Source of the DNA: Asterias amurensis
Lineage: Eukaryota > Echinodermata > Asteroidea > Forcipulatida > Asteriidae
Direction: 5' to 3'
Length of the DNA stretch: 64,000 nucleotides
NCBI RefSeq assembly: GCF_032118995.1
Contig: NC_092666.1
Location: 13,280,501-13,344,500 of the forward strand
This document shows, piece by piece, positions 46,660-61,892 of the stretch. The position numbers were made by a program, and so were the translations under genes. The first letter of the stretch is position 1, and every line of letters starts with the position of its first letter. The notes below the pieces were generated by a model. That model was not told where the DNA came from. It ran no database searches and saw only the letters and a list, made by a program, of their open reading frames with translations.

Positions 46660-48200
46660 AAAAGAGCTGAAATGTGAGGGCTTCAAAAACTGATCGACTT
46701 CCAATAACGATAAAGGGTTACTCTAGGAATGACCTTTGACCGCATATTGACCCATGACCTTATTAAGCAATTTGAGGAATCAAGATCTTTTTGGATGGTC
46801 AAGTGAGATCAAGGTGATGTTGAATCCTGATAATAAAAAAAAAACGGTAAAGGGTGAAAAATGGTCTTTTCTGTTCCCAATACCTAATTTTTCCAAAACT
46901 CATTACTCTGTATTTTGAAACTTTTACGATTTCATTTTTTTGGGCGATATTCCTGGAGGTACCTAGGCCTTGTCAATCATTGTTCTCAGGTCAAAAGGTC
47001 ACAGACAAACGCAGAATGGGAGCCATATTTTCTGATTTTTGTTTAAAAGTGCGATGGGAAGAACAGCGAACCAAGGACAAACATCCGAATAGACCCAATA
47101 GAGAGGCAATCTAAATTTAGATTGCGAGTTCTAAAAGGCTTGAGGATATTAACAACAAGAAAGTGACCGGGCGACAAACTGTGAAGTTTGACGCAATTGT
47201 CACTTGCTCCCCCCGGAGACAGAATATACAAACACCCCATCAGAAACAAAAACTAATCGCCCCAACCGCAGAAATCCCCTGAACAAGAATTGTCCACTTT
47301 GACCTTTGACCTTGTTAAGACTGACAACCGATTTCGTCCGACTATCCTACGTAGAGTTTTCAAAAGAACTTTTTGATATAGAACAACAGCCTGTACACAA
47401 GTGAGGTCCTGGGCTGTGCAGACTGTATGACAAGCTCTACGACAGGACATTCATTGCAGATCGTACTTGCAAAAAACTCCAGGAACATCAGATTTTTTTT
47501 GTTAAGTACTTTTGTTTGATTGGCTACACGCATTTGATATCTGGGTATAGGTCTTTAAAACTAAAACAATTGAATACCATGTGAATATTTAAATACTTAG
47601 ATTAAAAATGATTTACAATAAAACCTCCATCGAGTTTTGCCCCCCGACAAAAAAACCACAAACACATTTCTTAATTCCCCAAAATTAAGAATGTATCGCT
47701 TCTCGATACAGGTTGATTATCTGTTTCATATAAAAAGTATCTTAAATAATTCAAGAGGGTATACCTCTCCCTCAGAAGAGTGGATTTGCCCACGATGAAT
47801 GGTGTGGACTCCTCCATTTGATGCCAGAGGGGTGAGGCATACAAGAGAGGGGAGCGAGAGAGAGAGTTGGCACAGTGGATGAAATTTATCCCGACTAATT
47901 AATTGGTGAAAGTGACGACTATAATTTTTATAAATGACTAATTGATCACAAGTGATGTTGTGACAAATTAGCAACAGGTGTTCTGCAAGATTAATTAGTG
48001 ATGAAAACAATAGATGACTAATTAATACCAGGTGAGTTAATTAAGAATTAATGAATGAATTTGGTGAATGAAATGAATAAAAAGTTAAAAAAACAGGTGG
48101 GTTTTAAGAGATGATGATTACTGACTTATTATATAGAGGTGGTGATAATTTCTCTCGCTCTCACCCCCTCGCTTGGCAAGATGTGGCTATTGTTCTTTGG
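46660..48200. other. Interval without a recognised gene
   Basis: No coding pattern or repeat was recognised. It should include the USP gene 3' UTR at its right end. TTAATTAAGAATTAATGAAT-like A/T words are frequent near 47,900-48,060. Confidence 0.45.
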
Positions 48201-48210
48201 CTTACTCCTC

Positions 48211-51200
48211 CTACATGGCTTGTTGGTAGAAGAGAACGTATGCATAGGAACTCGGGACATTGGTCTCGGTGATGGTATCAACCCTGCAAAACACACACAC
48301 AAAAAAAACATTAATTTTTCTCTGTGCAATATTTGTCTCTGAGTTGGAAGTTGCTTCGCAGGCTGTGGGAAGCCCCAACTTAGGAACCTTAAGATGTGGG
48401 TTAACAAACCCTAATCATATTATAGTTCTCCACACTAAATATAAGTCGTGGTTTGGCTTCAAATCAAAGACTTGATTCAACCAACAATTTAATTCCATCA
48501 ATCCAATCTTAGTTTAAAGGCAGTGGACACCAACCTGGACACTATTGGTAATTGTCAAAGACTAGCCTTCACAGTTGGTGTATCTCAATATATGTATAAA
48601 ATAACAAACCTGTGAAAATTTGAGCTCAATCTGTCATTGAAGTTGCGAGATAATAATGAAAGAAAAATAACCCTTGTCACACGAAGTTGTGTGCGTTTAA
48701 AAGGTTGATTTCGAGACCTCAAGTTCTAAATCTGAGGTTTCGAAATCAAATTCATGACAAATTACTTCTTTCGCAAAAACTATGGCACTTCAGAGGCAGC
48801 CGTTTCTCACAATGTTTTATACCATCAACCTCTCCCCATTACTGGTCACCAAGAAAGGTTTTATGCTAGTAATTATTTTGAGTAGTTACCAATAGTGTCC
48901 ACTGTCTTTAAGGGGCCAGGCTCAATACCAGAGTCCTAAACACTTGGATATAACCAAGAGCCAAGTACTAGGGAGCAGATGCACTGCATGTTGGATGGGG
49001 GCACCCGACCCACCCAAGCCATGGGGTTAAAGAGGTACCAGCCCCTCTTGGGGATGCAAAACGGGGAGACACCACCGGCAAAATAAGCCAATTTTATTAG
49101 CGTCTAAGCAATTTTGCATTCAGCTACAATAGAGTGGAGTATTTTGGAGGTTATGATGGGACAGCCTCTGGCCATTTCGGTGGGCAGTGGGGGCCTGCAA
49201 TGGGTACCAGTGAATCCCCTCACTTACCTACTATCGTCATATATATGCCACTTGCTGGTGCTCAGATGCTTGGCATATGCGATGTAGTGACCCCCCAACA
49301 TTGATCCTGAATGCTGTGAGACTCCGCCCAGATTGTAGTCCCCATGTCTACGGTTCAAATCTCCCTCACCTGGGAACAAAAATTTTAAAATATCTTGTCA
49401 GTTAAAAAATATATGTGAGAAGACATGTTATTAAACAAAAAATATTTTTTAGGGGAAAGTTGTTAGTTGCAAATTCTAGTTATATTTTTGCTTTTGTTTT
49501 TTAGGAAAGAAACAAGAGTTCTGTTTTCGCACAGCTGTAACCAATAACTGTTTCAGTCATTGGCCTGTTAATTTACCAATGGCCAATTCAACCAAAACAG
49601 TTATTGGTTACGACCGCCAAAACATAACCAAGATACTAGTTTTGCTGGCATTAAAAGCAAATCACTGGTTGAGAGGTTAATCAAGTCAAAAGTCAAAGGC
49701 TGAGTTTATGTTTTAAAGGCAGTGGACACTATTGATAATTACTCAAAATAATTATTAGCATAAAACCTTAATTGGTAACGAGTAATGGGGAGAGATTGAG
49801 AGTATAAAACATTGTGAGAAACGGCTCCCTCTGAATTGAAGCAGTTTTCGAGAAAAAAGTAATTTTCCACGAATTTGATTTCGAGACCTCAGATTAAGAA
49901 TTTGAGGTCTCGAAATCAAGCATCTGAAAGCACACAACTTCATGTGACAAGGGTGTTTTTTCTTTCATTATTATCTTGCAACTTCGACGATCAATTGAGC
50001 TCAAATTTTCACAGGTTTTTTTGTATGCATATGTTGAGATCCACCAAGTGAGAAGACTGGTCTTTTACAATTACCAATAGTGTTCAGGGTCTTTAAATCA
50101 AAAGCTTAAACCAGCTGAAGTGGTAGTTAGAAAATTAGAAGTGTTTGATTCTTAGCTCCAAGGGTGTACTAGGTTTTTTTTTTTCCTTGAGTGTTAAGCT
50201 GTCACCTTCAAGGAGGTGGTCCCAATCGTACAAGGGTGGCTGGCTGTACGTTTTCCACACTGTTTGGAACATGTCCACCTTGCTGGCCTCGATGTGGCTA
50301 GCACTACCAGACAGTGAGTACATGCAACGGGTAGCTGTGGGTTAGCGTGCACAGCGGAGAGGATGGATGAAGGGAACGAGAAGTAGGAAGATGGAAGAAA
50401 CATGAATGGTGGGGTCAGAGGAAAACATGCAGGGACCATTTTCATAAAGCTGGTAGGCACGACAAGCTTGCTAAGCATAGCATATAGTATGGTTTGCGGT
50501 AACACCATGTAATGATAATCTCTAATTGAACTGGGGTGTTTCCTTTCACTATGCTTTTATAGCAAGTTTGTTGTGCTTACAGGTTTTATGAAATTAATCA
50601 TGTTACGGAGTTAAAAACATAAAGGAAATGTAACAAGCAGATACATATATTCTGGTGAAACAGCAAGAAAATAAACATAGCAGAAAAATGGAACATTGGG
50701 ATTATAATGAGAGATACAATGAACTGAGAAAATGAGTGCCAGAAATTAACACAAACTCAAAACAAAACAAACTAATTATCATGCAAATCGTTAGCAATAT
50801 AGAAAATGACAGCTAAATTCTGCTTAGATTATTTTAGTAATGCTGGGTCAGATTTTACAAAACACCAAGGCTTAACTTAAAGGGGCTGCGTCTTGGGCTG
50901 GGTGAGAGTTCATAAATCAAAGTGCAGCCACAGGCGACATAGCCCCTTTAAAGATGAGCTGTCAATATTGGCACAGGAAGTTTAAAATATTTTACCCCTG
51001 AACTCAGAAGCTGATACAGCATTAAATTAAAAGTCAAATCCTGCTTTATTGGAGACATTTTGCGCTAAACAAGTTTTGTGTGGACCAGACACTTACCTGT
51101 TGTTTCCGAGCAGTACTTTGTCATGTCCAGCCCCTGTACAGGGAAGTTGATGTGAGTGGTCAACTTGGAGCGCAGACCGCTGAATCTTTTCAGATCTGAG

Positions 51201-54200
51201 ATGTTGATTGGTCAAGGAAGTTAACTCTCGTTTAAAAACTGACAAACCACACTCTAATCATCAAAACCTGGGCCCATTTCATAAAACTTGTAGCACAATT
51301 ACTTGCTAAGCACAGAAAACTCTTGCTAAGCAAAAATAGGTTACCAGCCAAACAACCGTACATTTACCCAACTCACTTCTTGCTAAGCAATGGAATTTGC
51401 TAAGCAGAGTTTTCTGGTTGAAACAAAGGAACCAAACTGAGCTAACCACAAAAAAGGATACGAAGCACAAGATGTTTTGGAAAGCGCTGGATTGAAAACC
51501 ATTTGATGAACGGACACTTCTTCTTGCATTTGTCACATGTCTGTTGAGAAAAAAGAAAGAAAAGAGACTCATGTTCTACCCCTCCTTCTACCTGACCATT
51601 CAATTCCCACATCACATTTTGTTTAGGCCCCACCCCCTCCCGAACCCATCGTCGGTAAGGACCCCGTCCTGTACTACTTTGTAGGCCTACCACTGGTTTT
51701 TTATAATTTGTTTTTATTATTTAAAGGATTCTGGAACTTTTTCAAAATATCCACAGATTTACATTTAACTTTAAGTTATATTTATACAGTTTGTAGACAA
51801 TGATAGTGGAAAGCTTCCCTTCAAATATTACTTACTGAGGTGCTGTAGTTGAGAAATGAGAAAAACAAGTTACAAAAAAATGTTCGTCTCAGTGAGATGA
51901 AAATATTTTAGCATGTAAAAACGTATTAACCAGTTATGATATTACACCATAACATACCATAACTGGTTAATACGTTTTTACATGCTAAAGCTAGGACACA
52001 AATTATTTTTGTGACATTGTTTTACTTATTTCTCAAAAACTACAGCACCTCAGTAAGTAATATTTCAAGGGAAGCCTTCTACTATCATTATCTTCAAAAT
52101 TTTTAAGTTTAGTGTAAATCTGTGGACAATGTGTTTTGTTCTAGAAAAAAAAGTACATAGACCCTTTAACCTATACTCGGTATAGTCGGTACTCAGCATA
52201 CTCAGTACTTTACAGGCTTCCGTGAAAGGCAAATCACTCGAGTGGAATTCGAACCCACGACTTTTGCATTGCTAGAGCAGATGTCTTACTGACAGCCCAA
52301 TGACCTACCCCGGTGGCTAGAGGCCATCCAAGGCAATGATTTTTTTACCGATGCAAAAAATTACACCTACATTGAATCAATCGTTTTGTACTGTCCAACT
52401 CGTTGACCTTCACCCTAACCGTTGAGACCTAACCCCGTAATGTTGAGGGACTTACCACCATGTTTTCACCATCCAGTACCTCAGCTTCAGTGAACTTATT
52501 CAGACAGTCCTTGATGTCAAAGGAGTCAGGGTTCTCCCGATCCCAGCTGGTCCTTCTCTGGAAACCGCTTCCTTTCCTCTGAAATCATAATAATAATAAT
52601 AATCAAAACAAAGTTAATACTTGTATTTATATACCTCATATATAGAATCCTCTAATTGGTTAAACATTTGGGCCTAGTCATTATTTTGTAATCACCTTGG
52701 GCCTTTAGTTTTAACTGTGCCCTTCATAGCAGTCAATATTTCTATATCATAAAAGTGTGATCACAATGTGATTTTCCATGTGTCATCGCCTTGTGGTTAA
52801 CAGCACCAACTTCTGGCGTTTTTTGATCTGCAGAGTGTGGGTTCGAATCCCAGTCATGGCACAATTGTGTCTCCGAGCAAGATAATAATAAACCATCATT
52901 TCTTTGTCCTAGTCCTAGGATTGGTAGTGAATGTGAGGTGATATTTTGGCTGGTAACTCTGTACTAGTAAGCATATTTTGGTTGTGCTTAGCCACTTCTT
53001 GTGCCTAAAGGAACATTACAGAATTGGTTTTGCTAGCAAAAAAGTTGCTGGCAGTGTAAGCACTTTATCCACCATATACATAAATTGAAAAACCTGTAGA
53101 AGTTCGAAATCGATCGGCCATCTGGGTCATGAGAGAATAGTGAAAAATCGATTTCAAATTTTGCATTGCATGAATGCCAAAACAAAAACGCATAAAACGC
53201 TCACTGAGCGATAAACTCCATACGCGAAGTTAGATTATTTATTTCTCATCAAATATGACATTGCAGACAGAAATATTTCAAGGGATGTTTTCTACTATCA
53301 TCATCATTAGACCGTGTAAGTTTTATGTAAGTCTGTGATCTTCACAATTTTTGTTTCATACCAATTCTGTAACATTCCTCTAAGCAGCTCTATGAAATTA
53401 GGCCCTGGATTGAATCAAACTTGCCTCTGGTACAGGAACCGAGAGATCCCAGAAGATGTCAAAGGTCACGGAGCGACTCTTGCAGGTTTGACATTCCAAG
53501 GTGCTCTTGAGTTGACCCACAAAGATACGGGAGAAGATGGAGTTATCCCGGGCGCGGTAGCGTTCCCAGTAGATCTCGGCCTTCTCCTCCTCACTATGGA
53601 AACAAGGTGAATCAACGAGTTGTCAGTATTACAAAAGACCTGATGCACATGATGTCATATGAGTAGGGCGCCCTCACCTAGAGGTCAAAAAGCGGCCGTT
53701 TATTGGCCAAACCTGTGCGCTGCGCGTACAAATCTGTACGTTTTTATTGTTTTGTCATTGTTTTACCTCTAAGATGGTGGCTGGATGACGTCAAAGCATT
53801 AAAGGCAGTGGACACTATTGGTAAGTGTCAAAGACTAGCATTCACAGTTGGTGTATCTCAACATAAGCATAAAATAACAAACCTTGTAAAAATTTGAGCT
53901 CAATCAGTCATCGAACTTAATAATAGTAATGAAAGAAAAAACACCCTTGTCACACGAAGTTGTGTGCATACAGATTAATAACACCAAAACTTGTATAGCG
54001 CCCTAATCATGTGTAAACATGCTCTAGGGCGCTGAACATGGAAAAATAGACAAACTAAAACATAAGAAAATACTGAATTATAACAACGGGAGTAAACATT
54101 CTTAAAAACATTCAACAACAAACTTAATCAATAGAAATCCTAAAGTATTAAAAAAGCAATTAGGTCTAAAATCTCAAATGCAAAACATTGTTACACATTG

Positions 54201-57200
54201 CAAGCATTAATAGATGGTTGATTTCCAGACCTCAAGTTCTAAATATGAGGTCTCGAAATCAAATTCGTGGAAAATTACCTCTTTCTCTAAAAATATGGCA
54301 CTTCAGAGGAAGCCGTTTCTCACAATGTTTTATACCATCAACCTCTCCCCATTACTCGTCACCAAGTAAGGTTTTATGCCAATAATTATTTTGAGTAATT
54401 ACCAATAGTGTCCACTGCCTTTAAGGTCTAGAAGGGTTTTCAAAAGAAACCAGTGATCTCTTCTACCTCATCCACTTGACAGTTTCAAACTTCCCCCTAC
54501 AAACAGCATGCTGCTCTACTAAGCAACATGTACGCAACATCAAAATACTGTCATCATCCCCAAATCACACACTTCTCAACATAATAATATTAATAATAAC
54601 CGTATTTATAACGTGCCTTTTGCCAAAGGATACAAAGCGCCAAGTATTATTACTGCAAGGAGTGGGGCGAATTTTGAGATATAAGAACTAATCCTTATGT
54701 AACGGTTTACAAGGTGCTGTGGCGCAATATGCTGCCAATCCAGCCAGGAACACCGGGGCGAACCCCTTCTCTTTTCGATAAGTGCACTGGGTTCTTTTAC
54801 ATGTACATGCGTTAACACAACACATGGGACCAACAGCTTTACATCCCATCCCAAGGACGAAGCAATGGTTATGTGTCTTGCTTAAGGACACAAGTGTCAC
54901 GGCTGGGGATTCGAACCCACACTCTACTGTTGAGAAACACCAGAGTTTGAATTCGGTGCGCTTAACCACTCGACCACGACACTCTCATAATCAGAGATCC
55001 TTCATATCATCCTGTGCTAGGCTCTGGAACTCACTACCTGCTTCTGCCATCGTAGCCCAATCAGCACAGTCTTTCAAATCCAGTGTACGAAAATTGCTTA
55101 ATAACATGCTTAAAATTTATGAAATCTAGCTGTAGTTCAACTATACTACAAGCTATTGTTCACTTAAAGTAGGAAAAAACAATTATAACAAAAATTGTAT
55201 TGTGACATCACACAGTGCCAAGCACTTACAGGAGTGCGTTTTGGCGACCCCAACCAAAAACTGTTTCAGTTGTTGGTTGTTGGTTCTGCTGTTCAGACTG
55301 AACAACAACCGAGTTGTGAGCTCGGTTACCGTTTTGGTTGTGACGTCAGAAACAGTTTTTGGTTGGGGTCGCCAAAACGCATTCCAGGTACGGTATCTGG
55401 GCCCAAACTCATGGGAAGCAGGAAATTCCACACTTACGTCCTGCGTATTTCAAGAGTAAGCAGGGAATGTTTGTTTGTTTGTTTGTGCACGTGTGTACTC
55501 CATGCTACTTAGACTTTCTTCACCTTCTTTGACAATTGCAGAAAGTGTACCCTGCTTTTAAAGGGTCTATGTAACTTATGTAGGACAAAAAACACAATGT
55601 CCACAGATTTACACTAAACTTACACAGTTCGAAGATAATGATAGTAGAAAGCTTCCCTGAAAATATTACGTGCTGAGGTGCTGTAGTTTTTGGGGAATGA
55701 GTAAAACAAGGTCATGAAAATAATTTTCGTCTCATGAGACGAAAATTATTTTAATCATCTACAAACATATTTTCATGACATTGTTTTACTCATTTCTCAA
55801 AAACTACAGCACCTCAGTAAGTAATATTATTTGAAGGGAAGCTTTCCACTATCATTATCTTCAAACCCTGTAAGTTTAATGTAAATCTATGGACATTTTG
55901 AAAAGGTAACCCTAAGTTGATTTGTTACATATCTTTCTTTCATTCGTCCATTTTATTTTTATAAAAACAAAAATTTCAGTTGGTAGTAACTTACGAGATA
56001 TCATCAGGAACGTCAGCCTCTTTAGATTTCTTGCTGCCAGCAGCAGTGTTGGTCTCATCATGAAGTTCACTCAGTAGGTAACGGAGGAACTCCTGTGCAT
56101 CTTGCTGCCTAGAAGCAGAGAAGAGAAGAAAACAAAAACAAAAAAACAGTCAGACTAGGCCCGGAATTACTTAGCAGTTGATTGGCCTACCAGCGCCCAA
56201 TTTCATAGCGCTGCTTAGCAGCCGATTTTGTGCTTACTCTCCGATTTCCATTTCATAGCGCTGCTAACCCTAAGCACAAGAAAAGGCATGCTTACCTTCC
56301 GGTGCTTACCGCACGAAAATAAACGACGTCACAATGCAAATCCATGGAAAACGCACAATATGACCGACCAATTTTTCTGATAACCGGTGAAATAGGCTAA
56401 GGCTTAAGCAAATTTTTCTGCTATACAGTAAGCATGCAAATTTGCTTACCGTTAAGCAGCGCTATGAAATTAGGCCCAGATGACCACACTGATCATTTTC
56501 TTATTTGGCTGAACACATAATTTGCTTTAATAAATTAAACTTAAAAAAAAAGAAAAAAAAGTCCCTTCAAAAGTTTCTCATTTACTCTAAAGATTTTACA
56601 GTGGAAGAAAACCCCTGGCCTGTCAGGCCAGCTGAGTGGTCTAGCGGTCTCAAACACAGGCTCAAGTTCTGTTGTACTACCATTATATAATTTTGAAGGG
56701 AAAACTTTCAAAAAATTAGTTTATACCTTAAACAGCTGCAGATTTCACAGGTTTGTTATTTCATTTATACAGTTGATCACACAAAACATTAAAACTATCA
56801 GAGGCTATTTTGTCAGCTCTAACATACAGCATTCTGCTTTCTGCTATTAAAGGCAGTGGACACTATTGGTAATTGTCAAAGACCAGTACTCACACTTGGT
56901 GTATCTCAACATATGCATAAAATAACAAACCTGTGAAAATTTGAGCTCAATTGGTTATCGAACTTGCGAGATAATAATGAAAGAAAAAAACAGCCTTGTC
57001 ACACGAAGTTCTGTGCGTTTAGATGGTTGATTACGAGACCTCAAGTTTTAAATCTGAGGTCTCGAAATCAAACTCGTGGAAAATTACTTCTTTCTCGAAA
57101 ACTATGGCAAGAGGGAGCCGTTTCTCACAATGTTTTATACCATCAACCTCTCCCCATTACTCGTCACCAAGAAAGGTTTTATGCTAATAAACTTTTTGAG

Positions 57201-60200
57201 TAATTACCAATAGTGTCCACTGCCTTTAAAGTAGGAATTCTCTGTGCTAAGCAAAGTTATGAAACCATGGGCAACTATCCTTGTTGAGGCATGGTGGACT
57301 ATATATGAGTGCCCTGTCTGGTTTGGGTGTATACATACAAATTTACCCTAACCAAACCAGGGCCCAATTTCATAGAGCTGCTATGCACAAAAATTTGCTA
57401 AGCATGAAATATCTTCCTTGATAAAAACAGGATTACCAACCAAATTGTGTTGCATATTGCTTGTTACTGGTACTCAGCTGTTGTTTGCTTATCCTGAAAA
57501 TCTAGTGGAAATTTGGTTGGTAATCCTGTCTTTATCAAGGAAGAAATTTCATGCTAAGCAAATTTGTATGCTTAGCAGCTCTATGAAATTGGGCCCAGGT
57601 GTTAAAGTACAATATGTCTTCCCTATCTGAAAATGGCTATGCAGCTAAACCTTAAAAAACAGCACCCTGCTTTCTGCTAAGTAGGAATTTCCTGTGCTTA
57701 GCAAATTTAAGAAACCATTGGCAATTGTCTTACTTGCTTCCACGGAACTGCTTTGAGATCTTCTGAAAGGCCAAGTGAAGCTTGTTGGGTGCCACAGACT
57801 CTCTCTTCTTGGGCTCCCACAGCTGCTTCATTAAATCCGCAAATCCTGAAGAAAAAAAAATCAGTTTTGGTTTAGTCCAAGCTCCAGCCTACACGCTACA
57901 CTGAGCTAAACTTAAGCTTATTCTGTTCCTGTTCCCTCCTTCGTGTACCATTGAGCCAAGCCCAACTACAAGTTAATCTCCAAGGCAGACTTAAGCAGCA
58001 TCGAGAAACAGAGTCCAGCATTCTCCTGAAGACAATCAGAGCGTACTGATCGAAAAGTTGAGGTGTCAACCATCAGTTCTTTTCAGAACCAACACTTCTC
58101 AAAATAGACATGGTGCTTTCCCGATGAGCCATTTGCGAGTTAGATTTGAATATTGTCTGGTACCTGACATTTCGATTTCTAGCAGAGTCTTTCTCAAATG
58201 ACAACATAACACAATACACGTAAACAGGTATATCAAAGCTGCTAACACTTTCAACTTGCAATAAACAACACTGACCTAATGAGCCATATTTGCTCAAAAC
58301 AGACTTTATTACCACTACTCTGTAACTAAAGCAAGTAATTTTACCAGAAATTCTTTAAATCTAACTTGCAAATGGCTTTCAGATGGTAGCCTAGGGGCCT
58401 TTTTTATTTAGAAAAAAAAAAAAATTTGTTGGGGGGGGTGGGGGGCAGAAGGGCAATCACTCATTTTCAAAGAACCTTTTGACTGGGAATTTATAAAATA
58501 AAATAATGGAGACCTTACCTTTGATGAGGTTTCCCTCACCGGCCGATTTGCGATTGATGTCTCTCAGATAGTCACCAGAGAGGAGGTAATCCTTCAACTC
58601 TCCGATCTGGGCAAGACACTGCAAGATGGAATTCATGTAGCACTGTGGACGCAAGAACAATAACAAACAAAAACAGGAAGCCATGTTAGAGTGAGTGATT
58701 TCTCTTTTGTGTAGCCTATCCAAATGATACACCAGATAAATGTGTCAAATGCACACAACCATATGGTGCTCTGTAGGTGTTTGGCATTTCAGATTCTTCG
58801 ACTCCAATTTGAAGTGACTACAAAATAGAAACCCAATTTTATTTTAACATCAATGGAAAGATCCGACGGAAAGATCCGATAGAAAGATCTGATACTTCTC
58901 TTTCCAATGATTGTAAGCTTGGGTATTGAGGGTGAACATTAACAAATACAGTTTGAACAAATGGCCTTTGTACTCGAGCGACTCTTGTGTGTGTTTTTAT
59001 CTTGGGCAACTAAAGTCACCATCAAGGCCCAAGCAGGGTATAGTGCAGACAACCTCGTCCCCATGGTTTACTTTATTTTCAACCATGTTTACAGGACAGT
59101 TCTTTTCAGAGCTGAGAACTCTCCCGAACCTCCGATTATCTACTCCGCGACAGTAGAATAAAGCAAGACAGTTCTCTAAGAACAAACTCTACCTGGCAAG
59201 AAGATACACACATGGTGTTACCGCAAACCAAATATACATGTTTACAATAGTAACCCCTGGGATGGAAACTCCTTACGACTTTACATTAGAATATGTTCCA
59301 TATTCATAGGTACAGCCAGCCGCCGGCAACCAACAATGTATAAAAAAGCTATTAAACTTGGTACCGTACTACGAGATTATGACGAAGATGTGAATTTCAA
59401 AAAGGAGCCAGACTATTTTAGTTTGCATACGGATCCCCAAATTTTGGATATGCGAATGATCCAATACCAGGGTGAGAGAGCGGTCAACCTTGTAACCGCT
59501 CCACACACCCTGGGGATGAGGTTGAAGTGCAGTCGTACATGTAAAGCACCATTGCAGCTGAAAGGGTGAAGCACCTTATAAAAGCATTTATTTTATTTTG
59601 TATGTTTCAAAGATGTTCCGGCTACTTACGGTGTTGCCCAAGTTGATCAGACCAACCAAGCCTCCTTTGTCAAAGCCGCTGGAGTTGTTTCCTGTTCTTC
59701 CCTGGAATTAGAACAAACGATAGGACGATCCACTTCAGTGATTTACCACAGATACTCCAAATAGTCCTGTTTCTATTTATTTTGTGTTCAAATTTTGACG
59801 TTGAGTTTGATAAACACCTTTCAATTATATTGAGCAATGAAGTACAGTAGGCCTATACCCATAATTATAGACCATGTGACCTTTGTTTACAACAAGTGTG
59901 ACCTTGTACATTCTTGAAGTATTCTGGCAGGCACTGTACTACACTGGTCCAATGGGAAAGTTAACATTTTGTGTCATAATTTCCACATAAATCCAAGAGT
60001 TATGAAAGTAAAAGCTGGACAAGTTTTGAGATGTGCCCCCTTTTATCATATCAAAAGTTGATAAGAATTAGACAGTGCCAATCTCCATAAAATATAAGAT
60101 TTTATGATTTCTTCCATTAGGATGTGTACAAATTGTGCCTGCAGGAAGTCCAGGCTCTGTGGCTCTTTTGTAAACATGTGATGTCATAGGTCACATCGTC

Positions 60201-61892
60201 TATACAATTGAACTAAATATTCTCTTAAAAGTTATACTGGATGACATAAATGCTTGTTTAAATAAAAACAGTATGCTTAATAAACTGTTCTGTGGTGGAT
60301 TTCACAAAGAGTAACTCGTCCTAACTTTAGTTTTAATAACTCCTAAAGAGTCCTAGGACTAGTCCTAAGTTAGGACTATCTTTGTGAAATCGACCCCTGG
60401 TCTTACTAGAACAACTCAGGGGTGGATTTCACAAAGAGTTAAGACTAGTCTTTTTTTTCGAGTTAGGACGAGTTACTCGTCCTAACTTAGGAATAGCCAT
60501 ACGTCTCCTAGGACTAGTCCTAAGTTAGGAGTAGTCCTAACTCTTTGTGAAATCGACCCCTGGGCTAGTAAATATTTTTAATAACAAGCCCTTTGGTCTT
60601 ATGGATTTTTCACTCGAATTCGAGCCCTGGTACATTCAGGCAGTAGAAGGGTAGCCAAACTACTAAAGATACATACGGTGCCAAGAACAGAGTGCTGAGC
60701 TGCTGAGCTGAAGCGTGACTGTCGAACCAACTTCCGATCCTTGTCGCCCTCGCTGTTTGATCTTTCCTGCAGCTTCGCTTTCGCCCGGGCCACGGTGGTG
60801 ATCTCGCTGACTGATCGCTCCTGCATCATGGAGGCATTGCGAGATACAGATGGGATCCGGATGGCGGATGCTGAAGGTTGGGCAGCGTAGGCAAAAGTTG
60901 GCTGTTGTTAAAGGAGAAAAAAATTCCATATATTAATTGATTAGCCAGGGCAAATCTAAGGCTACAGGACGTAACCCGACTCGATCTTTCTTTTGCATGC
61001 TGTGATAAGATGAAATAATAATATTAATAATAACAATAACAATAACAATAACAATAACAATAACAATAACAATAACAATAACAATAACAATAACAATAAC
61101 AATAACAATAACAATAACAATAACAATAACAATAACAATAACAATAACAATAACAATAACAATAACAATAACAATAACAATAACAATAACAATAACAATA
61201 ACAATAACAATAACAATAACAATAACAATAACAATAACAATAACAATAACAATAACAATAACAATAACAATAACAATAACAATAACAATAACAATAACAA
61301 TAACAATAACAATAACAATAACAATAACAATAACAATAACAATAACAATAACAATAACAATAACAATAACAATAACAATAACAATAACAATAACAATAAC
61401 AATAACAATAACAATAACAATAACAATAACAATAACAATAACAATAACAATAACAATAACAATAACAATAACAATAACAATAACAATAACAATAACAATA
61501 ACAATAACAATAACAATAACAATAACAATAACAATAACAATAACAATAACAATAACAATAACAATAACAATAACAATAACAATAACAATAACAATAACAA
61601 TAACAATAACAATAACAATAACAATAACAATAACAATAACAATAACAATAACAATAACAATAACAATAACAATAACAATAACAATAACAATAACAATAAC
61701 AATAACAATAACAATAACAATAACAATAACAATAACAATAACAATAACAATAACAATAACAATAACAATAACAATAACAATAACAATAACAATAACAATA
61801 ACAATAACAATAACAATAACAATAACAATAACAATAACAATAACAATAACAATAACAATAACAATAACAATAACAATAACAATAACAATAAC

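Noticed and set aside
59336-59569. 77-codon plus-strand frame in a USP intron
   Set aside because: No recognisable motif, no splice support, and antisense to the USP gene.
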